Positions 1 to 9,046 of a DNA stretch of 64,000 nucleotides are shown here, in pieces. The notes beneath the pieces are model-generated. The model had not been told where the DNA came from and ran no database searches. It was given only the letters and a program-made list of their open reading frames with translations. Position numbers and translations under genes: made by a program. Within the stretch, counting starts at the first letter, position 1. Every line of letters starts with the position of its first letter. The DNA comes from Sphingosinithalassobacter tenebrarum (GTDB lineage: Bacteria; Pseudomonadota; Alphaproteobacteria; Sphingomonadales; Sphingomonadaceae), in assembly GCF_011057975.1 (NCBI RefSeq), contig NZ_CP049109.1:2759001-2823000 (forward strand). Direction: 5' to 3'.

Positions 1-1
1 G

Positions 2-1174
2 CCGCTCACCATTCCGCTGGCGGATGTCGCCGACGGGTGGGTGAAGGCGCTTGCGCAGGCTACCGGTTCGGAGGCGATCGCGGCGCTCGACGGCGCGACG
101 TTGCTGGGCGAGCGGGCGATGCTGAACGGCTTTGCCGTGCCGGGCCGGGTTTCTCCCGGCGGCGGATGTCGGCTGTACGAGGCGGCGGACGGCGTGGTCG
201 CGCTCAATCTGGCGCGAGAGAGCGATCGTGAATTGCTGCCCGCGCTGTTCGAACAGGCATTCGATCCTGCCGATGACACCGCGATCACGGGGCAGGTCGC
301 GCAATGTGAAGCCCCGGCGCTGGTGGCGCGCGGCCGCGAGATGGGGCTGGCGATCGCAGCCGAGACCGAGCCCGCCCCTCCCTGCCCGGCCGTTCAGAGA
401 CTCGTCGAAGGCAAAAGCCGGGCAGGTGCCGACCGCCCGCCCCGCGTGATCGACCTGTCGGCGCTGTGGGCCGGTCCGCTGGCCGGGCATCTGCTGTGGC
501 TGGCGGGCGCAGACGTCGTGAAGGTCGAAAGCGACACCCGCCCCGATGCCATGCGCGAAGGCGATCCGGCGCTGTTCGCGCTGCTCAACCAAGGCAAGGC
601 GAGCATTTCGCTTGACCTGAAGGCGGCGGAAGGACGGCGCGCGCTGATGGGGCTGATCGCGCAGGCCGATATCATCGTTGAAGCGGCGCGGCCGCGTGCG
701 TTGCGCCAACTGGGAATCGATGCCGCTGCACTCGTCGCCGGGCAGCCGGGGCTGATCTGGCTGACGATCACCGGCCACGGCGCGCGCGGCGACGCGGCCG
801 ACTGGGTCGGCTTCGGCGACGATTGCGGCGTGGCGGCAGGGCTTTCCGCCGAACTGCGTGCCGCCAGCGGCGCGAGCGGCTTCGCCGGCGACGCCGTTGC
901 CGATCCGCTGACCGGCATTCGTGCCGCTTCGGTGGCGTGGGACCTATGGCAGACAGGGCACGGCGGGCGCTTCGGCCTGTCGATGCGCGGGGTGACGGCA
1001 GAGGCGCTGGGGCAGGCCAACGCGGATGGCCCGGAAACGCTCACGGCATTGCTCCGTGCGTGGCGCGCGGCCGAGGGCAAGCCCTTCCCCGGCGTCACGC
1101 GCCGATCGGCCCGAGCGGTGGCACCGCGCGGTGCCGATACGCGGCGACTGGCGGCAGGACTCGCGTCATGCTGA
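2..1174 (+). CDS. Family III (CaiB/BaiF) CoA-transferase, 5' partial
   Basis: Predicted to move CoA between acyl groups (or activate/racemise an acyl-CoA) in the cytosol. The frame is open from base 2, so the true start lies outside the window; the first in-window Met codon is at 41. The family signature VIDLSALWAGPLAGHLL followed by GADVVKVES and a GKASISLDLK motif is at about residues 150-200 of the visible part. It follows a region with GERAMLNGF and SPGGGCRLYEA, as in the longer CoA-transferase subfamily that carries an extra N-terminal half. The stop overlaps the start of the next gene by 7 bases, so the two are probably one transcript. Substrate unknown. Confidence 0.82.
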   Translation, partial: PLTIPLADVADGWVKALAQATGSEAIAALDGATLLGERAMLNGFAVPGRVSPGGGCRLYEAADGVVALNLARESDRELLPALFEQAFDPADDTAITGQVAQCEAPALVARGREMGLAIAAETEPAPPCPAVQRLVEGKSRAGADRPPRVIDLSALWAGPLAGHLLWLAGADVVKVESDTRPDAMREGDPALFALLNQGKASISLDLKAAEGRRALMGLIAQADIIVEAARPRALRQLGIDAAALVAGQPGLIWLTITGHGARGDAADWVGFGDDCGVAAGLSAELRAASGASGFAGDAVADPLTGIRAASVAWDLWQTGHGGRFGLSMRGVTAEALGQANADGPETLTALLRAWRAAEGKPFPGVTRRSARAVAPRGADTRRLAAGLASC

Positions 1175-2562
1175 TCCGCAATGCCGAACTCGAAAACGGC
1201 ACGGTTTGTGACATCCGTATCGATGGCGACCACATCGGCGAGGTCGGCCCGCTGACGATGCGCCCCGGCGAGCCCGTGATCGACGCAGGCGGCGCGCTGC
1301 TGCTGCCCGGCCTGCACGATCATCACATTCATGTCGCCGCCACTGCCGCCGGGCTGGCATCGGTGCCGTGCGGCCCACCCGACGTGACCGATGCCGAGGC
1401 ACTGGCGGCGGCGTTGGGCCGATCCGGCGGCGGCTGGCTGCGCGGCGTCGGCTATCACGAAAGCGTCGCGGGCATGCTCGATGCCGGTTCGCTCGACGCG
1501 ATCGCGCCCGATCGGCCTGTGCGCATCCAGCATCGTTCGGGGCGGATGTGGTTCCTGAACAGCGCCGCGCTCGACTTGCTGCTCGCGGACCGAGACGCGC
1601 CGCCGGGAATGGAACGCGAGGCCGGACGCTTTACCGGGCGTCTGTTCGACGAAGACGGCTGGCTGCGCGCCGCGCTGGGCGCGCAACCGCCGCGCTTCGC
1701 GCAGGTCGGCGCGATGCTGGCGGCGCGCGGGGTGACCGGGCTCACCGAAATCTCGCCCGCCAACGACGATGCGATGGCACGGCATTTCGCCGCCGAACGG
1801 GCGCACGACGCCCTGCCGCAAAAGGTGCTGCTCGCCGGAAAGCTGGAGCTGGCGCAGGCGGCAATGGCGCGGGGCATCACGCTCGGCCCGGCCAAGCTGC
1901 ATCTCCACGAAGCCGATCTGCCCGATTTCGACGCTGCCCTCGCCTTCATGCGGACCGCGCACGATCAGGGGCGCGTCGTCGCCGTGCATTGCGCGACCGA
2001 AGTCGAACTGGTCTTCACCCTCGCCGCCTTCGGCGCGGCCGGCACGATCCCCGGCGACCGTATCGAACATGCCTCGGTCTCGCCCGACACTGCCGTTGCC
2101 GAAATCGCGCGGCTGGGGCTCGCGGTGGTCAGCCAGCCGCATTTCGTCGCCGAGCGGGGCGACGCCTATCGCGCCGATGTCGATCCGCGCGATCAGCCTT
2201 TGCTCTATCGCCTACGCGCATTTCACGATGCGGGCGTGCCGCTCGCGGGGGGCAGCGACGCGCCCTATGGCGGCACCGATCCGTGGGCAGCGATGGCGGC
2301 CGCCGTGTCGCGACAAACGCCGAGCGGCGCGATGATCGGGCCGAACGAGGCGCTGACGCCGGAGGAAGCACTCGGCCTCTATCTCGCCGCGCCGCAAGCG
2401 CTCGGCGAGCGGCGGCGGATCACGCCCGGTGCCCCCGCCGATCTCTGCATGCTCGACCGGCCGTGGGCGGCGGCGCGCGAGGACCTCGCGTCAGTCGGAG
2501 TCCGCGCGAGCTGGGTCGACGGGCGGCAGATCTTCGATAGCGTCGATCAGGCCCCAGTCTAG
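1168..2562 (+). CDS. Amidohydrolase family 3 (YtcJ-like) metal-dependent hydrolase
   Basis: 464 aa. Starts at the ATG at 1168, inside the end of the CoA-transferase gene. The metal-binding HDHHIHV motif sits near residue 50 after a typical amidohydrolase N-terminal sandwich domain (DAGGALLLPGLHDH). Later signatures are VAVHCATEVE, the DRIEHAS motif and AGGSDAPYG with a catalytic Asp, all as in the composite-domain hydrolases that cut C-N or other bonds in cyclic compounds. Translational coupling to the CoA-transferase suggests a joint role. The 3' end overlaps the opposite-strand crotonase gene by 72 bases. Substrate cannot be read from sequence. Confidence 0.85.
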   Translation: MLIRNAELENGTVCDIRIDGDHIGEVGPLTMRPGEPVIDAGGALLLPGLHDHHIHVAATAAGLASVPCGPPDVTDAEALAAALGRSGGGWLRGVGYHESVAGMLDAGSLDAIAPDRPVRIQHRSGRMWFLNSAALDLLLADRDAPPGMEREAGRFTGRLFDEDGWLRAALGAQPPRFAQVGAMLAARGVTGLTEISPANDDAMARHFAAERAHDALPQKVLLAGKLELAQAAMARGITLGPAKLHLHEADLPDFDAALAFMRTAHDQGRVVAVHCATEVELVFTLAAFGAAGTIPGDRIEHASVSPDTAVAEIARLGLAVVSQPHFVAERGDAYRADVDPRDQPLLYRLRAFHDAGVPLAGGSDAPYGGTDPWAAMAAAVSRQTPSGAMIGPNEALTPEEALGLYLAAPQALGERRRITPGAPADLCMLDRPWAAAREDLASVGVRASWVDGRQIFDSVDQAPV

Positions 2563-3456
2563 AGCCGTCCGCGCATTGATGCGCTTGCCCGAAAGGATCA
2601 TCAGCCCCGCACGTTGTCGTCCGATCCGGCGCGGCACCGAGACGCAGCCCCCTGCCCCCGGAATCAGCCCCATCGCCAGCTCGGGCAGCTGAAACCAGGC
2701 GCGCGGCGACGCCGTGACACGCGCTGCGAATGCCGCAAGCTCCAGCCCCGCACCGACGCATCCGCCCTGAATATGGACATGATAGATATCCGCCCGCCGC
2801 GACAACGGGATCGCGGGCAGCGTCTGCATGCGGATCGCATGCGCCACGTCCGGGTCGCGCGTCGTGCCGAACTCCGCGAGGTCGCCGCCCATGCTGAACG
2901 CCGGCCCGGCCGCACGCAGCGTCACGCGTTCGATATCGCGATCGAGCTCGGCGACAGTGAATGCCTCGAACAGTGCATCGCGCATCACGCGGTCGATTGC
3001 GTTGCGTGCCTGCGGTCGATCGAGCACCAGTTCGAGCAGGTTGCCCGTGCGTGTCACGTGGAGCCTCCCGGGCGGCTGCGGTGCCACCTCGCGCCTCGCG
3101 AGCCAGGCGGCATGCTCCGCCCCCGCCTGAAGCGCGCCATAGGCCAGCGATTCCTGCTCGATCGCCGCGTCGACCGGCATCGCATCGATGCGCCGCAGCA
3201 ACCGCATCGCCGCCGACGCCGCGAGCGGATTGGCCCGCGCCGATGCCGCCAGCCCCGCGAGCGAAACGGGCGGCTCGACCACCGCATCCAGCCGGCGCCC
3301 CGACGGATGCCCCGGATCGCCGATCCCGACAACCGGATAGGGCGGGAGCGGCGGCATTTCCAGCGGCCCTGTGTCGAGCGCAACGAACGCTATCGGCAGG
3401 TCCGGCCAGCCTCCCGCCATCCGATTCGGATCAATCCGCAGTCCCTCCTCAACCAT
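2491..3456 (-). CDS. Enoyl-CoA hydratase/isomerase with N-terminal extension
   Basis: 321 aa, longer than the usual 255-270 because about 130 residues precede the crotonase core. The core begins near LLELVLDRPQARNAI. The oxyanion loop is FSMGGDLAEF, and both hydratase glutamates appear to be present (GAGLEL and LPELAMG, before IPGAGG). It should therefore hydrate 2-enoyl-CoAs. The N-terminal part is rich in Pro and Ala and matches no domain I recognise. The gene converges on the amidohydrolase gene and overlaps its last 72 bases; it is divergent from the IclR regulator across a 290-base promoter region. Confidence 0.8.
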   Translation of the reverse strand: MVEEGLRIDPNRMAGGWPDLPIAFVALDTGPLEMPPLPPYPVVGIGDPGHPSGRRLDAVVEPPVSLAGLAASARANPLAASAAMRLLRRIDAMPVDAAIEQESLAYGALQAGAEHAAWLARREVAPQPPGRLHVTRTGNLLELVLDRPQARNAIDRVMRDALFEAFTVAELDRDIERVTLRAAGPAFSMGGDLAEFGTTRDPDVAHAIRMQTLPAIPLSRRADIYHVHIQGGCVGAGLELAAFAARVTASPRAWFQLPELAMGLIPGAGGCVSVPRRIGRQRAGLMILSGKRINARTALDWGLIDAIEDLPPVDPARADSD

Positions 3457-3634
3457 TGGTCCGGGCCTCGCATGCCATGCTGCATTGCAGCAATTTCTGT
3501 TTCGTATCGTGCCGCGAAAACGGCCTGCCGCACCGCCTGATTTTCACGACCTCGGCCGAAGCCGAGCCGCGGTCGGCGTTACATAGCCGGCAATCCACGC
3601 CAAGCCCGAAACTTATGTTACCGCTAACCTACAA

Positions 3635-3688
3635 ATTTCCCGGAAATCGGAGAAATTTTTGCATCTGCTCACAAAACGAGACCGTCTC
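3635..3688. promoter_or_regulatory. Candidate IclR operators in divergent promoter region
   Basis: The 290 bases between the crotonase (minus) and IclR (plus) genes are AT-richer than their surroundings. They hold two perfect palindromes: ATTTCC-C-GGAAAT at 3635-3647 and GAGAC-C-GTCTC at 3678-3688. A TTGACA box follows just after them, near 3697. Position and symmetry suit an operator of the IclR regulator controlling itself and the divergent gene; this is inference. Confidence 0.4.
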
Positions 3689-3746
3689 AGTTTTTGTTGA
3701 CAACGCCCCGGCGATGCGCATGCTGTCACAAAAATGGAGGAGAGCG

Positions 3747-4553
3747 ATGGCTACGGTGCTCGACGGAAACAAGGCGAAGACCGCGCGGCGGGTCATCGAG
3801 GTTCTGGAGTTCTTCGACGATCAGCGTCGCGAAGTAACGGTGATGGATATCGTGCGCCGCTATAATCGGCCGCAATCCAGCACTTCGGAACTGCTTGCCA
3901 GCCTTGTCGAGCTGGGCCTGCTCTACAAGGATCCGGGTTCGCGCTCCTACACGCTGACTCCGCGTGCGGCGATCCTGGGTTCGATCACTCAGCCGCAGAT
4001 GGTGCGCGACGGGCGCCTCGCCACGCTGATCGACCGGCTGGTGGCGCAGACCGGGCTGGGCGTGGTGCTGCTCGGCATGGTCGGTCTCAACGCCCAGGTG
4101 TTCCGCTGGAGCCCGGGCAGCAAATTCTCTCCCGGCGCCGATACGTCGCTGTGCAGCGGCGCGCAGGAACCGCTGTTCGAATCCGCCGGCGGCCGCCTGC
4201 TGCTCTCGACGCTGCGCGCGGATCGCCGCGACGGCCTGATCCGGCGCCTCAATGCCGAGGCCGCCGAGGACCGCAAGTTCAGCTATGCCGAGATGGTGCG
4301 GCAGGTCGCCGAACATGGGCATGACGCACATGCCGTCGGCCCCGCCGGGTTCGACAGCGATGCGCAGATGGTGTCGGTGCTGCTGCCCGTCGCGCCGGGG
4401 GAACAGCCGATGGCAATCGGCTTCGTCTTCCAGACCAATCACGAAATCGATCCGCAGGCGCTCATCGGGCTGCTCGATAGATCGGTACAGCGATGCATCC
4501 GGGGTTCGGAAGGTCCGATGGAGCCGTTCGAAGTGGTATCATCGGCGGCCTGA
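3747..4553 (+). CDS. IclR-family transcriptional regulator
   Basis: 268 aa, the family's normal length. The ATG at 3747 was chosen over longer upstream frames because GGAGGAGAG stands just before it and the IclR winged helix-turn-helix starts at once (ARRVIEVLEFFDDQ, then VMDIVRRYNRPQSSTSELLASL, given here only as its region, residues 12-55). The C-terminal two-thirds resembles the IclR effector domain, with LGVVLLGMVGLNAQVF and an LLPV motif. Such regulators sense small acids. It precedes acuI, MaoC and acyl-CoA synthetase genes on the same strand, so it may control that group or the divergent crotonase gene. Confidence 0.88.
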   Translation: MATVLDGNKAKTARRVIEVLEFFDDQRREVTVMDIVRRYNRPQSSTSELLASLVELGLLYKDPGSRSYTLTPRAAILGSITQPQMVRDGRLATLIDRLVAQTGLGVVLLGMVGLNAQVFRWSPGSKFSPGADTSLCSGAQEPLFESAGGRLLLSTLRADRRDGLIRRLNAEAAEDRKFSYAEMVRQVAEHGHDAHAVGPAGFDSDAQMVSVLLPVAPGEQPMAIGFVFQTNHEIDPQALIGLLDRSVQRCIRGSEGPMEPFEVVSSAA

Positions 4554-4810
4554 CCGCGAGCTTTCCTACTTTTCCCTGCTATTTCCGATAGTTGCTGCAC
4601 TATGTACATATTGCAGGCGATCCGCGTGGAGGCTCCGGCTCAAGTTGACAATCCCCGGGCGGCCCGGCTTAGCCTGCGGTCAGGTAATCGGTCGGAGCGG
4701 ACGAATCGCGTGCTCCACGTGATGCATTTGCCCGGCCGGTTTGCGGACGAAATGTCCGGCCTTCGCAATTCCCGCCGGCATCGCGCCGGGCAGCAACGAT
4801 TGAGGTACGC

Positions 4811-5797
4811 ATGTTCTCCGGCATCCTGATTTCGAAGGACGACGACGGTCAGAAGGTCGAAGTCGCCCAGATCGACGAGGCGGACCTGCCCGAAGGCGAT
4901 GTCACCATCGCCGTCGAATATTCCACGCTCAACTATAAGGACGGCCTCGCCATCACCGGCAAGGGTCCCGTCGTGCGCAAATGGCCGATGGTCCCGGGCA
5001 TCGACCTGGTCGGCACCGTCACCGAAACCACCGGTAGCGAATGGAAGCCGGGCGACAAGGTGGTGCTGAATGGCTGGGGCGTCGGCGAAACCCATTGGGG
5101 CGGCCTGGCGCAGAAGGCGAAGCTCAAGAGCGAGTGGCTGATCGCGCTTCCCGAAAGCTTCTCGCCCGCCCAGGCGATGTCGATCGGCACCGCCGGCTAC
5201 ACTGCCGCGCTGTGCGTCGAGGCGCTGGTCAAGGCGGGCGTCACGCCCGACCAGGGCGAAGTGCTGGTGACGGGTGCCACCGGCGGCGTCGGCAGCGTTG
5301 CCGTCGCGCTGCTCGCCAAGGCAGGATTCACGGTCGTTGCCGCGACCGGCAAGGCTTCGGAAAGCGACTATCTCACCAAGCTCGGCGCTTCCTCGACCAT
5401 CGCGCGCGAGGAACTGAGCGAGCCGGGCAAGCCTTTCCAGAAGGAACGCTGGGCCGGTGCGGTGGACTCGGTGGGCAGCAACACGCTCGCCAACGTCCTT
5501 GCGCAGACCAAATATTGCGGCAGCGTCGCCTGCTGCGGTCTCGCCCAGGGCGCCGACCTCAAGACCACGGTCATGCCGTTCATCCTGCGCGGCGTTTCGC
5601 TGCTCGGCGTCGACAGCGTGATGGCACCGCGTGACGCGCGCAAGCCGGCCTGGGATCGCCTCGCCAAGGATCTCGATCCGAGCCTGCTCGAACTGATCGC
5701 GGGCAAGGAAATCGGCCTGTCCGACGCGATCGGCGCGGCGGGCGACCTGATCGACGGCAAGGTGCGCGGCCGCATCGTCGTCGACGTGAACAAGTAA
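4811..5797 (+). CDS. acuI: Acrylyl-CoA reductase (NADPH), YhdH/AcuI type
   Basis: 328 aa, matching the 324-330 aa YhdH/AcuI family of zinc-free medium-chain reductases. Visible signatures are STLNYKDGLAITGKGPVV, VPGIDLVGTV, the GWGVGETHWGG segment typical of AcuI, and the nucleotide-binding loop VTGATGGVGSVAV. The enzyme reduces acryloyl-CoA to propionyl-CoA with NADPH, removing a toxic C3 product. Next to a MaoC hydratase and an acyl-CoA synthetase this points to a C3 unit being released, or to a related 2-enoyl-CoA reduction. A 257-base gap with no recognisable gene separates it from the IclR gene. Confidence 0.85.
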   Translation: MFSGILISKDDDGQKVEVAQIDEADLPEGDVTIAVEYSTLNYKDGLAITGKGPVVRKWPMVPGIDLVGTVTETTGSEWKPGDKVVLNGWGVGETHWGGLAQKAKLKSEWLIALPESFSPAQAMSIGTAGYTAALCVEALVKAGVTPDQGEVLVTGATGGVGSVAVALLAKAGFTVVAATGKASESDYLTKLGASSTIAREELSEPGKPFQKERWAGAVDSVGSNTLANVLAQTKYCGSVACCGLAQGADLKTTVMPFILRGVSLLGVDSVMAPRDARKPAWDRLAKDLDPSLLELIAGKEIGLSDAIGAAGDLIDGKVRGRIVVDVNK

Positions 5798-5799
5798 GG

Positions 5800-5856
5800 G
5801 ACTGTCGGACTACATTCCCGGACAAGAACGGTTTCGGGATGGGCGGTAGGACAGTC
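5800..5856 (+). other. Long-range inverted repeat between acuI and the MaoC gene
   Basis: GACTGTC at 5800-5806 is repeated inverted as GACAGTC at 5850-5856, almost filling the 87-base space between the two genes. A weaker inner match (ATTCCCG/CGGGAT) could extend it. It may be an RNA processing or attenuation hairpin; there is no terminal T run. Confidence 0.3.
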
Positions 5857-5884
5857 TTCAAAATCCAAGAAGTTGGAGCATGTG

Positions 5885-7093
5885 ATGACTGATACTGCCA
5901 CCCAGCCCGAAGCCGATACCCCGGCCACGCTCGATACCAGCGACGTCGACAAATATGTCGGCGAACGCGTCGTTTTCGCCGAAATGTGGGATCCGGCGAC
6001 CTCCACCGAAATCCGTCGCTGGGTGCAGTCGCTCGATTACGCCAACCCGCTGCATTTCGACGAGGAATTCGCGCGCGCAAGCAAGTTCGGCGGCATCGTT
6101 GCGCCGCAGAGCTTCACTGTGGCGATGGACTATGGGCATGGCTGCCACCCCTCGTGCATCGGCAACGTGCCCGGCACGCACCTCATTTTCGCGGGCGAGG
6201 AATGGTGGTTCTACGGCGACCATATCAAGCCGGGCGATCATTTGCGCCAGGAGCGATTCTTCGCGGGCTACACCGTCAAGGACACGCCCTTCGCCGGGCC
6301 GACGATGTTCGCCGACGGCGACACCTATCATTACAAGGAAGACGGCACACTCTTCGCCAAGGAGCGCGCGACGTCGATCCGCTATCTGCGCGAGGAAGCG
6401 AAGAAGCGCGCGGTTTATGACAAGGACAAGAAGGCGGTAAAGGAATGGACCGCCGAGGAAATCGAGGCGGTCAACAAGGAACGCCTCGCCTGGATCATGT
6501 CCAACCGCGAGGGCAAGTCGCCCAAGTTCAGCGAAGTGCAGGTCGGCGACAAGCTCACGCGCCGCGTGATCGGCCCGCATACCAAGGTCAGCTTCGCGCT
6601 CGAATATCGCGGCCATCGCCAGAATATCTGGGGCACGTGGCGCTGGAACCCGCCCGAAGGCTATGTCGATCCGGCGAAGAAGGATGCCGGCTTCTCCGAA
6701 GACATGACCTATGACTTCGAGGCGCAGAAATATGATCCGCGCCAGAAGGACGGCCTGTTCCACGGCCCCTCGAGCGGCCACATCAATTCGGTGAAGTCGG
6801 AAAAGATCGGCATGGGCGGCGCCTATGGATATGGCGCGTCGATGAATGCCTGGCATCTCGACAGCGTCGCCTTCTGGGCGGGCATGGACGGCTATATCTG
6901 GCATTCGAAAACGCAGTTCCGCAGCCCGGCGCGCGAAGGCGACGTCACTTATGTCGACGGCGAAGTAGTCGAGAAGATCGAGAAGTCCGAATATGGCGAC
7001 GGCGTGCCGGTTGTCGTCGTCGAAACGCGGATGACCACGCAGGATGGCGAGACCATCCTGAAGGGCACCGCCGAGGTTCAGCTGCCGCTCTAA
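5885..7093 (+). CDS. Tandem MaoC-like / FAS1-type acyl-CoA dehydratase
   Basis: 402 aa from the ATG at 5885, which has GGAG at proper spacing; an in-frame TTG at 5873 is less likely. Two hotdog halves are visible. The N-terminal half carries the hydratase-2 pattern with Asp51, Asn54 and His57 (LDYANPLHFD) and FGGIVAPQSF. The C-terminal half (after about residue 210) lacks the Asp-His pair and ends with a LKGTAEVQLPL strand. It should hydrate or dehydrate a bulky enoyl-CoA; tandem enzymes of this kind serve steroid and other large CoA esters. It lies between acuI and the acyl-CoA synthetase gene on one strand. Confidence 0.8.
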   Translation: MTDTATQPEADTPATLDTSDVDKYVGERVVFAEMWDPATSTEIRRWVQSLDYANPLHFDEEFARASKFGGIVAPQSFTVAMDYGHGCHPSCIGNVPGTHLIFAGEEWWFYGDHIKPGDHLRQERFFAGYTVKDTPFAGPTMFADGDTYHYKEDGTLFAKERATSIRYLREEAKKRAVYDKDKKAVKEWTAEEIEAVNKERLAWIMSNREGKSPKFSEVQVGDKLTRRVIGPHTKVSFALEYRGHRQNIWGTWRWNPPEGYVDPAKKDAGFSEDMTYDFEAQKYDPRQKDGLFHGPSSGHINSVKSEKIGMGGAYGYGASMNAWHLDSVAFWAGMDGYIWHSKTQFRSPAREGDVTYVDGEVVEKIEKSEYGDGVPVVVVETRMTTQDGETILKGTAEVQLPL

Positions 7094-7110
7094 GCCCAAG
7101 GAGAGAGACC

Positions 7111-8856
7111 ATGGGCAAGGCACCCGCCGCGCGGCCGGCTCCCGGCAATATCTCGCTGATCTATGGCGCGCCGCTGGCGCAGGAACCGGGCATGGGCGCG
7201 CTGACCATCCCCGGCTATCTGCGCGAAGTGGTCGAGCGCTATGGCGACGCCGAAGCGGTCGTGCTGCGCACTGGCGAAGCGCGGATTTCGTGGAGCTATA
7301 AGGACCTTTGGGACCGGGCGATGGAAGTCGCGCGGGCGCTGGTCGCGTGCGGCGTCGCCAAGGACAGCCGCGTCGGCATATTGATGACCAACCGGCCGGA
7401 ATTTCTCTCCTCGCTGTTCGGCATCGCGATGGCGGGCGGCGTGCCGGTGGCGCTGAGCACTTTCTCGACGCCTGCCGAGCTCGAATATCTCGTCCAGTCC
7501 TCGCAGGCATCGGTGCTGTTGTTCGAGCAGCAGGTGCTCAAAAAGGATTTCGGCGCGATGCTCGCCGAGGCCGAGCCCGCGATCGCCGCCGCGGCGCCCG
7601 GCGGGCTGGTGTCGGAGGTGTTTCCCTTCCTCAACCGGCTGGTCGCGGTCGGCGGCGTGCCTGGCGCGAGCGAACCGGCCGATGTGACGACCGGCGGCGC
7701 GGTGGAAAGCTGGGACCAGTTTATCGGTCATGGCGACGCATCGCTCGACGCGGTCATCGCCGGGCGCGCGGCGTCGGTCGCCCCCACCGATCCGGGCGGC
7801 ATTTTCTTCTCGTCGGGCACCACCAGCCTGCCCAAGGGCATCCTCCATTCGCAGCGCGCCTTCGCGATCCAATGGTGGCGCTGGCCGCGCGTCTTCGCGA
7901 TGCGCGAGCCGGTGCGCGCCTGGACCGGAAACGGCTTTTTCTGGTCGGGCAATTGCGCGATGGTGGTCGGCAGCGCGCTGTCGACGGGCGGCGCGGTGGT
8001 GCTGCAACGCTATTTCGACGCCGAAGAGGCGCTGCGGATCATGGAGGCGGAGCGCACCAGTTTCGTCAACGGACGCCCGCACCAATGGGCGCGGCTGCAG
8101 GAAGCGCCCAACTGGGCCGAGGCCGACTTGTCGAGCCTCCACTATATCCCGCGCTCCGAGCTGATGCTCCAGCATCCCACGGTGGAGAGCGACTGGTATC
8201 TGCCGATGTCGTTCGGCACGACCGAGACGATGACGATCTGCACCAGCTATTCGGCCGACACCGATCCGGCGGAATATAAGGGCAGTTGCGGCGTGCCGCT
8301 GCCGGGCAATATGCTCAAGATCATCGATCCCGATACGCGCGAAATCGTGCCTTTGGGTGAACGCGGCGAGATGTGCATCAAGGGGCCGACCTTGATGTCG
8401 GGCTATCTCGGCAAGGCGCCCGAGGACTGTTTCGACGAGCAAGGCTATTATTGCACCGGCGACGGCGGTTACGTGGACGCGGAAGGCCGCTTCTTCTGGG
8501 AAGGCCGCCTAACCGCGATGATCAAGACCGGCGGCGCCAATGTCGCGCCCGACGAAGTCGATGACGAGCTGGCGCGCTATCCCGGCATCCGCCGCGCGCA
8601 GACAGTGGGCGTGCCCGATGATCTGCTCGGCGAGAAGGTCGTCGCGTGCATCGTCGCGCAGGACGGCGCGGCCCTCGACTCCGATGCGATCGTGGCGTTT
8701 CTCAAGGAGCGGCTGGCGAGCTTCAAGGTACCGCGCGAAATCCTGTTCTTCGACGATGCCGAGATGGAAGTCACCGGCAGCGGCAAGGTGAAGTTCACCG
8801 TGCTGCGCGAAATGGCGGTCAAGCGGCTGGCGGCGACGGAGGAAACGGCGGCCTAA
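7111..8856 (+). CDS. AMP-forming acyl-CoA synthetase
   Basis: 581 aa. Adenylation motifs are in order: SSGTTSLPKG (P-loop) near residue 235, SFGTTET near 370, YCTGDGGYVD near 450, the LTAMIKTGGANVAPDEV hinge and the C-terminal TGSGKVKF with the catalytic lysine. The enzyme activates a carboxylic acid with ATP and CoA. It starts 17 bases after the MaoC stop with GGAGAGAG before the ATG. The family fits acids with large hydrophobic groups; the exact acid is unknown. A short stem-loop and a repeat element follow the stop. Confidence 0.88.
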   Translation: MGKAPAARPAPGNISLIYGAPLAQEPGMGALTIPGYLREVVERYGDAEAVVLRTGEARISWSYKDLWDRAMEVARALVACGVAKDSRVGILMTNRPEFLSSLFGIAMAGGVPVALSTFSTPAELEYLVQSSQASVLLFEQQVLKKDFGAMLAEAEPAIAAAAPGGLVSEVFPFLNRLVAVGGVPGASEPADVTTGGAVESWDQFIGHGDASLDAVIAGRAASVAPTDPGGIFFSSGTTSLPKGILHSQRAFAIQWWRWPRVFAMREPVRAWTGNGFFWSGNCAMVVGSALSTGGAVVLQRYFDAEEALRIMEAERTSFVNGRPHQWARLQEAPNWAEADLSSLHYIPRSELMLQHPTVESDWYLPMSFGTTETMTICTSYSADTDPAEYKGSCGVPLPGNMLKIIDPDTREIVPLGERGEMCIKGPTLMSGYLGKAPEDCFDEQGYYCTGDGGYVDAEGRFFWEGRLTAMIKTGGANVAPDEVDDELARYPGIRRAQTVGVPDDLLGEKVVACIVAQDGAALDSDAIVAFLKERLASFKVPREILFFDDAEMEVTGSGKVKFTVLREMAVKRLAATEETAA

Positions 8857-8859
8857 CTT

Positions 8860-8880
8860 CCCCTCCCTTGCAGGGAGGGG
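8860..8880 (+). terminator. Stem-loop after the acyl-CoA synthetase gene
   Basis: Perfect 8-bp stem CCCCTCCC/GGGAGGGG with a TTGCA loop, four bases after the stop codon. No T run follows, so it is either a weak terminator or a 3' stabiliser; it may also be a detached arm of the neighbouring repeat. Confidence 0.4.
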
Positions 8881-8896
8881 GAAAACAGCACCTTCT

Positions 8897-9046
8897 AATT
8901 CCTCCCCCAGCTTGCTGGGGGAGGGGGACCGCGACGCGAAGCGGCGTGGTGGAGGGGCAAAGCCGTATGCGAGGCGCTTGCCGCTTTGCCCCTCCACCAT
9001 TGCTGCGCAATGGTCCCCCTCCCCGAGACAAGCTCGGGGAGGAATT
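8897..9046. repeat. Palindromic intergenic repeat A, copy 1
   Basis: About 150 bases, nearly symmetric. Outer arms are AATTCCTCCCC and GGGGAGGAATT; inner arms are GGTGGAGGGG and CCCCTCCACC around a variable centre. The same layout occurs at 11267, 21482, 43004 and 49464. The right edge supplies the TAA stop of the minus-strand gene that ends at 9045. Confidence 0.85.

Noticed and set aside
4554..4810. Short open frames between the IclR and acuI genes
   Set aside because: They overlap both neighbours in other frames and have no ribosome site or recognisable motif.
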